NCBI RefSeq assembly: GCF_900110945.1
Contig: NZ_FOFL01000002.1
Coordinates: 496,001-560,000, forward strand
DNA: 64,000 bases
Origin: Devosia sp. YR412
GTDB taxonomy: Bacteria > Pseudomonadota > Alphaproteobacteria > Rhizobiales > Devosiaceae
Direction of reading: 5' to 3'
Shown: positions 8,970 to 16,896 of the stretch, piece after piece
Layout of the letters: every line of letters begins with the position of its first letter
Position numbering within the stretch: the stretch's first letter is position 1
Program-made: the position numbers and the translations under genes
Notes under the pieces: generated by a model
Databases searched by the model: none
What the model was told of the DNA's origin: nothing
Seen by the model: only the letters and a program-made list of their open reading frames with translations

Positions 8970-9592
8970 GTGGCCGCCTCACTCATCGCCAGGTCGCGGA
9001 AGCGGCGGGTCAGGTTGGCGGTAATGCCCCAGATGCGATGGCCGTCATGATCGATCTGCCAGGTGCGATGTTCCTTGCCGTCGCGCCTGATGGAAAACTC
9101 GCCATAGGCCTCGGGCAGCATTATGCGCTGTAGCGGCACCTCGAACACCGAATGTACCTCGCCCGGATTGGGCACGAAGGGGCCACTCGGCTCGACCGTC
9201 GCGACGACGGGGGTGATGAGATAATTGGTGCCGGTGAAATAGGTCGGCATAAAGCCGATCACCGTCGCATCCGCCCGCTCCATGCCGACCTCCTCGAAGG
9301 CCTCGCGTAGAGCAGCCGCGGCAACATCCTCGTCCTCGGCATCGACCTTGCCACCCGGAAAAGCCACCTGCCCCGAATGGGCCCGCAGGTCCGGCGAGCG
9401 CTCGGTATAGAGCACGGTATGACCCTCGGGCCGCCGCACCAGCGCGATCAGCACCGCCGCCGGCACCGGCGGCCGGCTGAACGGCTTTTGCGGCGCCCAA
9501 TCCGGCACCAGCGTCTCCGCAGCCGGCAAGGGCGGCGGCGCAGCAAGCAGGCGGGAAGCCAGGCGGGAGATGATGGTGTCGTCGGACGACAA
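8966..9592 (-). CDS. CoA pyrophosphatase-type Nudix hydrolase
   Basis: A 208-residue Nudix protein. The Nudix box GKVDAEDEDVAAAALREAFE... runs at residues 81-103, directly after LRAHSGQVAFPGG, the extra motif of CoA-pyrophosphatase (NudL/Nudt7-like) enzymes. This supports hydrolysis of CoA or its derivatives to 4'-phosphopantetheine and 3',5'-ADP; the exact substrate is inferred. It is the first gene of the pair with cca. Confidence 0.88.
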   Translation of the reverse strand: MSSDDTIISRLASRLLAAPPPLPAAETLVPDWAPQKPFSRPPVPAAVLIALVRRPEGHTVLYTERSPDLRAHSGQVAFPGGKVDAEDEDVAAAALREAFEEVGMERADATVIGFMPTYFTGTNYLITPVVATVEPSGPFVPNPGEVHSVFEVPLQRIMLPEAYGEFSIRRDGKEHRTWQIDHDGHRIWGITANLTRRFRDLAMSEAAT

Positions 9593-9650
9593 GGGGATAC
9601 CGGAAAATGAGTCTTGGAAGCGGGAGCTTAGTGCAGATGGAGGGATCGGA

Positions 9651-9770
9651 GTACCCCCACCTAACCTCCCCTTGATAGGAGGAGGAATCCGCGCTGTGGA
9701 TTTGGCAAGATATTGCCCCAGACTGGATCAGTCCCTCCCCCTATCAGGGGGAGGCTAGGTGGGGGTATCC
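9651..9770. repeat. Palindromic intergenic repeat, variant copy
   Basis: Arms at 9651-9686 and 9731-9770 pair imperfectly: the left begins GTACCCCCACCTAACCTCCC and the right ends with its near-complement. Each arm has an inner hairpin around TGATAG/CTATCA. It is related in layout and C/G-tract content to the five copies listed at 13263, 24805, 35238, 51521 and 60954, but its sequence differs. It fills the gap between two minus-strand genes. Confidence 0.75.
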
Positions 9771-9793
9771 AACGAAAACTCCGTCTTCGCCGC

Positions 9794-10345
9794 TTATTCC
9801 TGCCAGGCCGCGATCGGCCCGCTCAGCGTCGTCGCCAGGCTCTTGTCCTCGGCATAGACCAGCACGCGGCTCGGATCGACCGGGCCGGGGAAGGCGATAT
9901 TGCCCAAGGTGGTCGGCTCCCAGCCGAGCGGGCAATAATAATCGCGGTCACCAACCAGCATGACGAACTGGCCATCGCCGCGCGCCAAAGCGCGTTTGGT
10001 GACTTCGCGGGCCAGCAGCTTGCCGGCGCCGAGCTTGCGGAAATTGGGGTGGGTGGCCAGCGGGCCCAGCATCCAGCCGTTGAGGCCGCCGATGGAAATC
10101 GGCGTCATCCACACCGAACCGCAGGCCTCGCCTTCGACTTCGGCAATAAGGCTCAGGCTGGTGTCGATCTTGAAGCGCTCGCGAATGCGATAGGCCGTCT
10201 TGGCAAAGCGGCCCGGACCGAAGGCAATCGCCTGCAGCTCGTCGACAAAGGCGTCATCGGCCTCGGTGGCGTAACGAACAGTGGGAATGCGAGCGGGCGA
10301 AGCGGAGACAGCAGCAGGTGCAGCCGAGGGCGCGGAAGGGGTCAT
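9794..10345 (-). CDS. GNAT family N-acetyltransferase (YhbS-like)
   Basis: A 183-residue GNAT protein. The acetyl-CoA loop region reads LGPLATHPNFRKLGAGKLL, with the R-x-x-G-x-G/A pattern at RKLGAG, and is followed by VMLVGDRDYYCPLGW, typical of YhbS-type members (COG3153). The N-terminal 25 residues are proline/alanine-rich and probably disordered. The start at 10345 is an ATG without a strong ribosome site; an open frame continues upstream. The acceptor substrate is unknown. Confidence 0.8.
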   Translation of the reverse strand: MTPSAPSAAPAAVSASPARIPTVRYATEADDAFVDELQAIAFGPGRFAKTAYRIRERFKIDTSLSLIAEVEGEACGSVWMTPISIGGLNGWMLGPLATHPNFRKLGAGKLLAREVTKRALARGDGQFVMLVGDRDYYCPLGWEPTTLGNIAFPGPVDPSRVLVYAEDKSLATTLSGPIAAWQE

Positions 10346-10694
10346 GACAATGATCCAGAATGGGGATGCGTAGGACAAACCGGGCACCCCTTGGGGCGCC
10401 ACTTCAAAGACCGCTTACGGTCGTCGTGTGTCTCGCAAAACCTTTACCATCCTGGGCGCCTCCGACGCCTGATTTCGCATTAGCACCATGGGGGCCTCGC
10501 GTAAAACAAAAATCATGGCCAAAGGTCCATTTTCAAGAACTGCAGGGCGTCTGTGTTCAAAATGCACAACACTTCGTTATGGCAGAGCCGCCTTATCGCT
10601 CTCACGGCCCTGCTCTATGTGTCAGGCAATGCAAATCAATGCGCGGGATCAGACCCGCACATCGCGTCGACAACATGACGGAAAGGGCTTGATC
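10346..10694. other. Divergent intergenic region between GNAT and hydroquinone reductase genes
   Basis: This 349-base gap should carry the two divergent promoters. A short hairpin GCGGG/CCCGC sits near 10641-10656. The frame of the downstream gene stays open through much of it and encodes CxxC-like pairs, but codon sense and family alignment do not support translation there. I see no other feature. Confidence 0.5.
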
Positions 10695-11654
10695 GTGGGA
10701 CAATTGATCGACGGAAAGTGGTCCACCCAGTGGTACGACACCAAGGCGACCGGTGGCGAGTTCAAGCGCAGCCAGGCCGGCTTCCGCAATTGGGTCACCG
10801 CCGACGGCAGCGCCGGCCCCTCCGGCGAGGGGGGCTTCAAGGCCGAGGCGGGCCGCTATCACCTCTATGTCTCGCTCGCCTGCCCCTGGGCGCATCGCAC
10901 GCTGATCTTCCGCAAGCTGAAAAATCTGGAAGATCTGATCTCGGTTTCGGTGGTTTCCCCAAAGATGCCCGATGAAACCGGCTGGAGCTTCGACACAGCC
11001 ACCGGCTCAACCGGAGATGCGCTGTTCGGCAAGGATACGCTCTGGCAGGTCTATACCAAGGCCCAGGCCGACTATACGGGCCGCGTCACCGTGCCGGTGC
11101 TATGGGATAAAAAGACCGGGACGATCGTTTCCAACGAGAGCTCGGAAATCATCCGCATGTTCAACTCGGCCTTTGACGAGCTGACCGGCAATACCGACGA
11201 TTTCTATCCCGAAGAGCTGCGCGGCAAGATCGATGCGATCAATGCCCGCGTCTATGACGACATCAACAATGGCGTCTACAAGGCCGGCTTCGCCACCACG
11301 CAGGAGGCCTATGAAGGTGCCTTCGACAAGCTGTTCGCGGCGCTCGATTGGGTCGAAGGCCTGCTGGGCGAAACCGCCTACCTGACCGGCGACACCATCA
11401 CCGAAGCCGACTGGCGCCTGTTCACCACTCTGGTGCGCTTCGATGCCGTCTATGTCGGCCACTTCAAGTGCAACCGCCAGCGCATCGCCGACTACGAGAA
11501 TATCTCGCATTATCTAAAGGCACTCTACGAACAGCCCGGCGTCAAGGAAACGGTCGATCTCGACCACATAAAGACGCATTACTACTGGAGCCACATCACC
11601 ATCAACCCGACCCGGGTGGTGCCAAAGGGTCCGGAGCTGGAATTCCTGAAGTAG
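10695..11654 (+). CDS. Glutathionyl-hydroquinone reductase (Xi-class GST)
   Basis: A 319-residue Xi-class glutathione transferase (YqjG/PcpF/ECM4 type). It reductively removes glutathione from glutathionyl-hydroquinones. The N-terminal FRNWVTADG.AGPSGEGGF block, the catalytic cysteine in YVSLACPWAHRT, and C-terminal YYWSHITINPTRVVPKGP are diagnostic. No ATG fits the family N-terminus; the GTG at 10695 (giving MGQLIDGKW) with AAAGGG 8 bases upstream does. Its role here is probably quinone or aromatic detoxification. Confidence 0.9.
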   Translation: MGQLIDGKWSTQWYDTKATGGEFKRSQAGFRNWVTADGSAGPSGEGGFKAEAGRYHLYVSLACPWAHRTLIFRKLKNLEDLISVSVVSPKMPDETGWSFDTATGSTGDALFGKDTLWQVYTKAQADYTGRVTVPVLWDKKTGTIVSNESSEIIRMFNSAFDELTGNTDDFYPEELRGKIDAINARVYDDINNGVYKAGFATTQEAYEGAFDKLFAALDWVEGLLGETAYLTGDTITEADWRLFTTLVRFDAVYVGHFKCNRQRIADYENISHYLKALYEQPGVKETVDLDHIKTHYYWSHITINPTRVVPKGPELEFLK

Positions 11655-11655
11655 A

Positions 11656-12132
11656 CTAGTAGCCCCACTCGTCGCGGCGCGGCGCATTGTCGAAATATTC
11701 GTCGATGCGCTGCGACGTGGCCGGCGTCACCTTCTCGGGCAGCGCATGGCGGTCGAACCAGGCCACCTCGGCAATCTCCCGGTCGGGCCGCTTGTCGTGG
11801 TCCTTCTCGAAGGCCTTCGCCACATAGAAAACCACATGGTCGCGGTTCGTCACCGGGCTGGTATTGTGATAGATGCCGAAGAGCTGCATGGAACCGATCA
11901 CGCGGTAGCCGGTTTCTTCCAGCGTCTCCCGAGCCCCAGCATGTTCCAGCGTTTCACCCGGACTGACCCCGCCACCGGGGAACTGCCATCCCGGCACATG
12001 CTGATGCCGGATCAGCAGCACCCGATCGCCATCGACCAGCATGACGCGCGACCCCATGGTCAGCCGATGCCACAGCCCCTTGGCGGTCAGAAACACCTTG
12101 GCGACAAGCTGCTGTGTGCGCGTCATCTGCAT
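11656..12132 (-). CDS. Nudix hydrolase
   Basis: A 158-residue Nudix protein with the box GGGVSPGETLEHAGARETLE... at about residues 53-76. The N-terminal basic helix and WQFPGGGV entry resemble enzymes acting on nucleotide sugars or (di)nucleoside polyphosphates, but the substrate is not evident. AGGAGAG precedes the ATG. It is convergent with the hydroquinone reductase gene, with one base between the stop codons. Confidence 0.82.
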   Translation of the reverse strand: MQMTRTQQLVAKVFLTAKGLWHRLTMGSRVMLVDGDRVLLIRHQHVPGWQFPGGGVSPGETLEHAGARETLEETGYRVIGSMQLFGIYHNTSPVTNRDHVVFYVAKAFEKDHDKRPDREIAEVAWFDRHALPEKVTPATSQRIDEYFDNAPRRDEWGY

Positions 12133-12242
12133 GAATGCTCTCCTAGCTCCGTCACCGGTAGCAGAGGTTTGATGACGACAAAATCGGTCCGTTGGGCGAT
12201 TGACCGTTTTCTTGCCCCTCCCCTTCTGGCATTACGGCCGCG

Positions 12243-13136
12243 ATGATTACTCTCGCTCATATTTCCGACATCCACCTGTCTCCCATGCCCGACGTGGTTT
12301 GGCGCGACCTATTGGGCAAGCGGCTCACCGGCTTCCTCAACTGGAAGCTCAAGCGCCATGGCGAGCTCAACAGCGCCACGCTGACCGATCTGGTCACGCA
12401 TATGCAGGCACAGAATGCCGATTTCACGGCAGTGACTGGCGATCTGGTCAACCTGGCGCTGAAATTCGAAGTCGAGCGCGCCGGCGATTGGCTGAAAGCT
12501 CTCGGCCCGACCGACAAGGTGGCCGTCTGCCCCGGCAATCACGATGCCTATGTGCCCGGCGCACTGGAATCCGCGCAGGATATCTGGGGCGATTATATGA
12601 GCGGCGAAACGCTGGACGAGGCTATCTTCCCCTTCGTGCGCCGCGTCGGCGATGAACTGGCCATCATCTCCTGCTCCAGCGCCGTGCCGACGAGGCCATT
12701 CCTCGCCATTGGCCGCTTTGACGAAAAGCAGGCCGAGCGGCTGGGGCGCATTCTCAAGGTGATGGGAGAAGCCGGCTATTTCCGCACCGTGCTGATCCAC
12801 CATCCGCCCAATCCGGAATTGCAGCACCCGTCGTTTGGCTTAAAGGGCCACAAGCTGTTCCGCCAGGTGATTGCCGAGCATGGCGCCGAACTTGTGCTGC
12901 ACGGCCATACCCACCGCTCCTCGATCCATTCGATTCCCGGCAAGGGCAAGGAAGTCCCGGTGGTCGGCGTCGCCGCCGCCAGCGCCGCCCAAGGCGGCAC
13001 GCTGGACGATCCGGCCCGCTACAACCTCTTCCGCATCGAACGCGTCGGCGAAGGCTGGACCTGCACGATGCGGGAGTACGGCTTTCAGCGGCTGGGGACG
13101 GATATTGTGATGCGGTTGCAGATGCGGATCTGCTGA
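12243..13136 (+). CDS. Calcineurin-like metallophosphoesterase
   Basis: A 297-residue metallophosphoesterase of the cyclic-nucleotide phosphodiesterase-like class. Metal ligands are visible in order: D9 and H11 (SDIHLS), D67 (TGDL), N99-H100 (PGNHD), the histidine pair in IHHPP, and GHTH. The substrate (cAMP, other cyclic nucleotide or phosphoester) cannot be told. It is divergent from the Nudix gene and is followed by a palindromic repeat. Confidence 0.87.
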   Translation: MITLAHISDIHLSPMPDVVWRDLLGKRLTGFLNWKLKRHGELNSATLTDLVTHMQAQNADFTAVTGDLVNLALKFEVERAGDWLKALGPTDKVAVCPGNHDAYVPGALESAQDIWGDYMSGETLDEAIFPFVRRVGDELAIISCSSAVPTRPFLAIGRFDEKQAERLGRILKVMGEAGYFRTVLIHHPPNPELQHPSFGLKGHKLFRQVIAEHGAELVLHGHTHRSSIHSIPGKGKEVPVVGVAAASAAQGGTLDDPARYNLFRIERVGEGWTCTMREYGFQRLGTDIVMRLQMRIC

Positions 13137-13262
13137 GCGTGCCGCAGGCAAAATCGCGCCAGCGGCGCGATTTTAGCGATGCAGGCCCGAAGAGCTACGC
13201 TCGCAGGGCCCAGATGTGCCGCACACTCGATCTGCAACCAAATGCTGGCCCCGTGCGCAAAC

Positions 13263-13380
13263 CTACCCCACTCGCCCCTTCGGGGCCACCCTCCCCACAA
13301 AGTGGAGGGATGAGAAGAGCCGCTAGCGCGGAGCGATGGCTTCCCTCCCCTGAATGGGGAGGGATTGAGGGTGGGGTGAT
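13263..13380. repeat. Palindromic intergenic repeat, copy A
   Basis: Arms of about 40 bases face each other between two convergent genes. The left arm carries GCCCCTTCGGGGCCACCCTC and the right carries CCCTCCCCTGAATGGGGAGG followed by GATTGAGGGTGGGGTGATG. Each arm has its own inner hairpin. The same arms recur at 24805, 35238, 51521 and 60954. Confidence 0.88.
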
Positions 13381-13396
13381 GATTAGCCACAATAGC

Positions 13397-13822
13397 TCAA
13401 CGCCCCGCCTTCTCCTTCTCCGCCACGCGCGCATGCACCGCCTCGGCCTCGGCCGTCATCACCTCGGCAAAATCACTCATCTCAAACACCGGCCGGATCT
13501 CGATCTCCGAATACCCCGGCATCGGGTTCGGGCAGCGTTTCACCCATTCCACCGCGTGATCCATGTCCCGCACCTCCCAAATCCAGAACCCGGCCACCAG
13601 TTCCTTGGTCTCGGCGAATGGCCCGTCGATCACTGTCCTGCCGACCCCATCGAAGCCAATCCGCTTGCCGGCCGATGACGGTTTCAGCCCGTCACCACCC
13701 TTCATGATGCCGGCATCGACCAGTTCCTCATTGTAGCGGCCCATTGCCTCGAGCAGTTCGCCCGGCGGGAGGACGCCCGCTTCGCTATCGGCCGTAGCCT
13801 TCACAAAAACCATGACACGCAT
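13397..13822 (-). CDS. YCII-related domain protein
   Basis: A 141-residue protein of the YCII/DGPF family (COG3795). The signatures are MRVMVFVKATADSEAG at the N-terminus, VIDGPFAETKELVAGFWIWE in the middle, and VKRCPNP. The start at 13822 is supported by GAGGAGAG just upstream; a longer frame exists but is not needed. Such proteins often sit beside ECF sigma factors and are of unknown function; no such partner is adjacent here. It is divergent from murL, with 32 bases between the starts. Confidence 0.85.
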   Translation of the reverse strand: MRVMVFVKATADSEAGVLPPGELLEAMGRYNEELVDAGIMKGGDGLKPSSAGKRIGFDGVGRTVIDGPFAETKELVAGFWIWEVRDMDHAVEWVKRCPNPMPGYSEIEIRPVFEMSDFAEVMTAEAEAVHARVAEKEKAGR

Positions 13823-13854
13823 TGCACTCTCCTCTGTTGCTATCGTGACGACGA

Positions 13855-15276
13855 ATGAGTTTTGGCGATTTCGACAGGCAAACTGCCCCACTCCCGCCAC
13901 GCCCGCAAATCACCTATATGGGGATGGAGCAACGAGTATCCGCCTTGACCGAACACTTCCGCATCGACCGCCCCACCTTCGATCCCGCCACTGGCCTGGC
14001 CAGCTTTGGCTACGCCTTGGGCGATCTGCATTTCGTGGAGAAACTCAGTTTTCCGGCCGGCGCCGATGCCGCTGCGGCCGAACGTGCCTCTTTCCGCAAG
14101 CTGCTCGACCTCACCGCCGTCGTCCTCGGCGTCAGCTATTTTAAGCTGCGCGCGCCCTTCGAAATCCATGCGCCGGAGATCGCGCTGAGCGAGGCCGAGC
14201 GTGCCTTTGCCATCGACGTCTATGAAAACGGCCTCGGCGAATTCTATGCCCGCAACAATCTGCAGCGCTTCGGCAAGCTGAGCATTCATGCCCCGCTCGA
14301 CGCCGAAGCCACCCGCCCCGCCGTCACCCTGCCGAACCGCGCCCTGCTGCCAATCGGTGGTGGCAAGGATTCGCTGGTCAGCGTTGACCTCTTGACCCAC
14401 ACCGGCGTCGAGTTTTCGCCCTTCGCGGTCAATCCCAAGGGCCCGATCCTGACCTCGGTGGACAAGATCGGCACAGCCCCGGTCTATATCACCCGTACGC
14501 TGGATGCCGAGATGATCCGCCTCGGCAAGGAGCCCGGCTTTTACAATGGCCACGTGCCCTCCACCGCGATCAATTCCATGATCGCGGCGCTCTGCGCCCT
14601 GCTCTATGGCTATAACCAGATCGTGCTCAGCAACGAGCGCTCGGCCAGCGAGGGCAATGTCACCTTCGATGGCCGCGAGACCAATCACCAATATTCGAAA
14701 TCGCTCGGCTTCGAACTGCTGATCGCCGCCATCCTCTCCGATGCCACCGGCGGATCGCTGAAATATTTCTCGCTGCTGCGCCCCTATTCCGAAGCCCGCA
14801 TCGCCTCGCTCTTCACCCAGGAGAGCAAGTTCGACCGCGTCTTTTCGAGCTGCAATCGCAACTTCCGGCTGGCCGGGCATCAGGGCGACCTGTGGTGCGG
14901 CGAATGCCCGAAATGCCACTTCGTCTTCCTGATCTTCGCCCCCTTCATGGCCAAGGATCGTCTGCTGTCGATCTTTGGCAAGAATCTGCTCGACAATCCG
15001 GCCAATGAAGCCTCAGTCCGCGAGCTGGCGGGCCTGGCCGGGCAAAAGCCCTGGGAATGCGTCGGCGAAATCCTCGAGGCCGCGGCCTGCCTCTATACGC
15101 TGACCCGTCATGCCGATTGGCACGACGCGGCTGTGGTGAAAGCCGTCAAGGCGGACCTCCTTGCGCAATATGGCGAGCCGAAACTGCAGCTGGCCATGGC
15201 CGAATGCCTGACCGATGGCCACGACCACCACATTCCGCCGGCGCTCGCCGCCAAGGTGGCCGCCTATGCGGTTTGA
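13855..15276 (+). CDS. murL: UDP-MurNAc-L-Ala-L-Glu epimerase MurL
   Basis: A 473-residue protein that I recognise as MurL, which inverts the terminal L-glutamate of UDP-MurNAc-L-Ala-L-Glu to the D form, consuming ATP. A PP-loop-like motif GGGKDS is at 168-173, consistent with carboxylate adenylation. A cysteine cluster C348-x2-C351-x2-C354 follows in the LWCGECPKC segment, and the family block YGYNQIVLSNERSASEGN is present. The next gene, overlapping by 11 bases, is the partner ligase MurD2. The start is uncertain: ATG at 13855 is used, but MGMEQRVS at 13918 is an alternative and neither has a clear ribosome site. Confidence 0.85.
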   Translation: MSFGDFDRQTAPLPPRPQITYMGMEQRVSALTEHFRIDRPTFDPATGLASFGYALGDLHFVEKLSFPAGADAAAAERASFRKLLDLTAVVLGVSYFKLRAPFEIHAPEIALSEAERAFAIDVYENGLGEFYARNNLQRFGKLSIHAPLDAEATRPAVTLPNRALLPIGGGKDSLVSVDLLTHTGVEFSPFAVNPKGPILTSVDKIGTAPVYITRTLDAEMIRLGKEPGFYNGHVPSTAINSMIAALCALLYGYNQIVLSNERSASEGNVTFDGRETNHQYSKSLGFELLIAAILSDATGGSLKYFSLLRPYSEARIASLFTQESKFDRVFSSCNRNFRLAGHQGDLWCGECPKCHFVFLIFAPFMAKDRLLSIFGKNLLDNPANEASVRELAGLAGQKPWECVGEILEAAACLYTLTRHADWHDAAVVKAVKADLLAQYGEPKLQLAMAECLTDGHDHHIPPALAAKVAAYAV

Positions 15277-16567
15277 AGAACCGGTCCTGCTCTATGGCGC
15301 CGGGCGCGAGGCACTTTCGACGCGGGCTTTCCTAAAGGCCCGCCAGCCGGACCTCCAGGTCTTCGTCACCGTCGATAGCGGCGCGGCCGATATTCCCGAC
15401 ACCGAGGTCATCACTCCAGACGACCTGCCCGAGGCCATTCGCGCGCATCGCTTTGGCCTGATCGTCAAGAGCCCCGGCGTCTCGCGCTACAAGCCGATTT
15501 TCGACATCGCCCGCGATGCCGGCATTCCCACCTCGTCCAATCTCAACCTCTGGGGTTCGGCCTACCGGCATGGCCGCACCGTCATTGCGATCACAGGCAC
15601 CAAGGGCAAGTCCACGACGGCCACCCTCGTCCACCTGATGCTGACCCGCTCCGGCGTCGATGCGGGCCTCGCCGGCAATGTCGGCCTCGCGCCGCTAGAA
15701 ATCGGCGACAAGCATGCCGTGGTGATCTTCGAGCTCTCGAGTTACCAGACTGCCGACATGAGCTTCCTGCCCGATATCGCGGCGGTGACCAATCTCTACC
15801 CCGAGCATGTCGACTGGCATGGCTCGGTGCAACGCTACTACAAGGACAAGCTGCATCTGATCGACCGCGACGGCGGCTTTCCGGTGGCGCTCGGCGCGGC
15901 AGCTGAGGGAAATGCCCTCGTCGCCATGGCGGTCCGCGACCACCGCCGGCTGATCCGCGACCTGGCGCCGGACGAACTCAGCGCGGTCGACAAGGCCGTC
16001 ACCGGCTCGCGCCTCAAGGGCGCGCATAATCTCGACAACGCGCACCTGGCCGCCCGCATTGCTTTGGCCGCTGGCGCCAGGCTCGACGGCATCATTCGTG
16101 GCATTGCGGCTTTCGTCCCCTTGCCACACCGGCTGGAAGAACACCGCGTCGGCGGCACGCTGTTCATCAATGATTCCATCTCGACCACGCCCGAAGCCAC
16201 CAAGGCGGCGCTCGCCGCCTATCGCGGTTATCGCCTGGCGCTGATCGGCGGCGGCCATGAGCGTGCGCAGGACTATACCGAACTGGCTGGTCTCCTCGCC
16301 GGCTATGGCGTCACCACGCTGGCCTGCCTGCCGGTCACCGGTGCGCGCCTTGCCGCCGCCACCCGCGCCGCGGCGCCGCATATCACCGTGCTGGCCGAGC
16401 GCGATCTCGAAGCGGCCATGCAGGCGCTCTACCGGCATCGCCACCAATTCGATGCGCTGGTGCTGTCGCCCGGCGCGCCCTCCTACAATCAGTTCAAGAA
16501 TTTCGAGGAACGCGGCCGACGCTTTGTCGCGCTTGCCGAAGCGATCTTTGCCCCGGAGCGACCATGA
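15266..16567 (+). CDS. murD2: UDP-MurNAc-L-Ala--L-glutamate ligase MurD2
   Basis: A 433-residue Mur ligase. The ATP-binding loop ITGTKGKSTTA is at 109-119. The central domain has ELSSYQTADM and VTNLYPEHVDWHGS, and the C-terminal domain has FINDSISTTPEAT and LSPGAPSYNQFKNFEERG. These are MurD-like but the pairing with MurL points to MurD2, which adds L-glutamate instead of D-glutamate. The ATG at 15266 lies inside the end of murL and agrees with the family N-terminus. An SMR transporter gene overlaps its stop by 4 bases. Confidence 0.88.
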   Translation: MRFEEPVLLYGAGREALSTRAFLKARQPDLQVFVTVDSGAADIPDTEVITPDDLPEAIRAHRFGLIVKSPGVSRYKPIFDIARDAGIPTSSNLNLWGSAYRHGRTVIAITGTKGKSTTATLVHLMLTRSGVDAGLAGNVGLAPLEIGDKHAVVIFELSSYQTADMSFLPDIAAVTNLYPEHVDWHGSVQRYYKDKLHLIDRDGGFPVALGAAAEGNALVAMAVRDHRRLIRDLAPDELSAVDKAVTGSRLKGAHNLDNAHLAARIALAAGARLDGIIRGIAAFVPLPHRLEEHRVGGTLFINDSISTTPEATKAALAAYRGYRLALIGGGHERAQDYTELAGLLAGYGVTTLACLPVTGARLAAATRAAAPHITVLAERDLEAAMQALYRHRHQFDALVLSPGAPSYNQFKNFEERGRRFVALAEAIFAPERP

Positions 16568-16896
16568 ACGGCTTTGCCTACCTGGCGATCGCCATTATCG
16601 GCGAAGTCATCGCCACCTCATTCCTGCGCGCCTCGGCCGGCTTTACCCAGCTCATTCCCACAATCGTCGTGGTGGTCGGCTATGGCATAACCTTCTACTT
16701 CTTCTCGCTGGCGCTGCAGACCATTCCGGTCGGCATCGGCTATGCCATCTGGTCAGGCGTCGGCATCGTCATCGTCTCGATCATCGCCTATTTCGCCTAT
16801 GGCCAGACGCTCGACCTGCCGGCGCTGCTCGGCATCGGCCTGATCCTTGCGGGCGTGCTGGTGATCAACCTCTTCTCGCACTCATCGGCGCATTAG
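16564..16896 (+). CDS. Small multidrug resistance (SMR/EmrE) family transporter
   Basis: A 110-residue protein with four membrane helices. The essential membrane glutamate is E14 (AIIGEVIATSFL), and AIWSGVGIVIVS in helix 3 is a family hallmark. SMR proteins exchange protons for cationic drugs, polyamines or guanidinium. Translational coupling to murD2 by ATGA is unusual and may mean a link with envelope metabolism, or mere convenience. Its stop overlaps that of the convergent TPR regulator (TTAG). Confidence 0.9.
   Translation: MNGFAYLAIAIIGEVIATSFLRASAGFTQLIPTIVVVVGYGITFYFFSLALQTIPVGIGYAIWSGVGIVIVSIIAYFAYGQTLDLPALLGIGLILAGVLVINLFSHSSAH

Noticed and set aside
10488..10694. N-terminal extension with CxxC pairs before the hydroquinone reductase
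   Set aside because: It is absent from the known family N-terminus and has no ribosome site; the GTG at 10695 fits better.
13263..13380. Copies of the palindromic repeat as CRISPR array or insertion sequence
   Set aside because: Copies are single, kilobases apart, have no spacers and encode no transposase.
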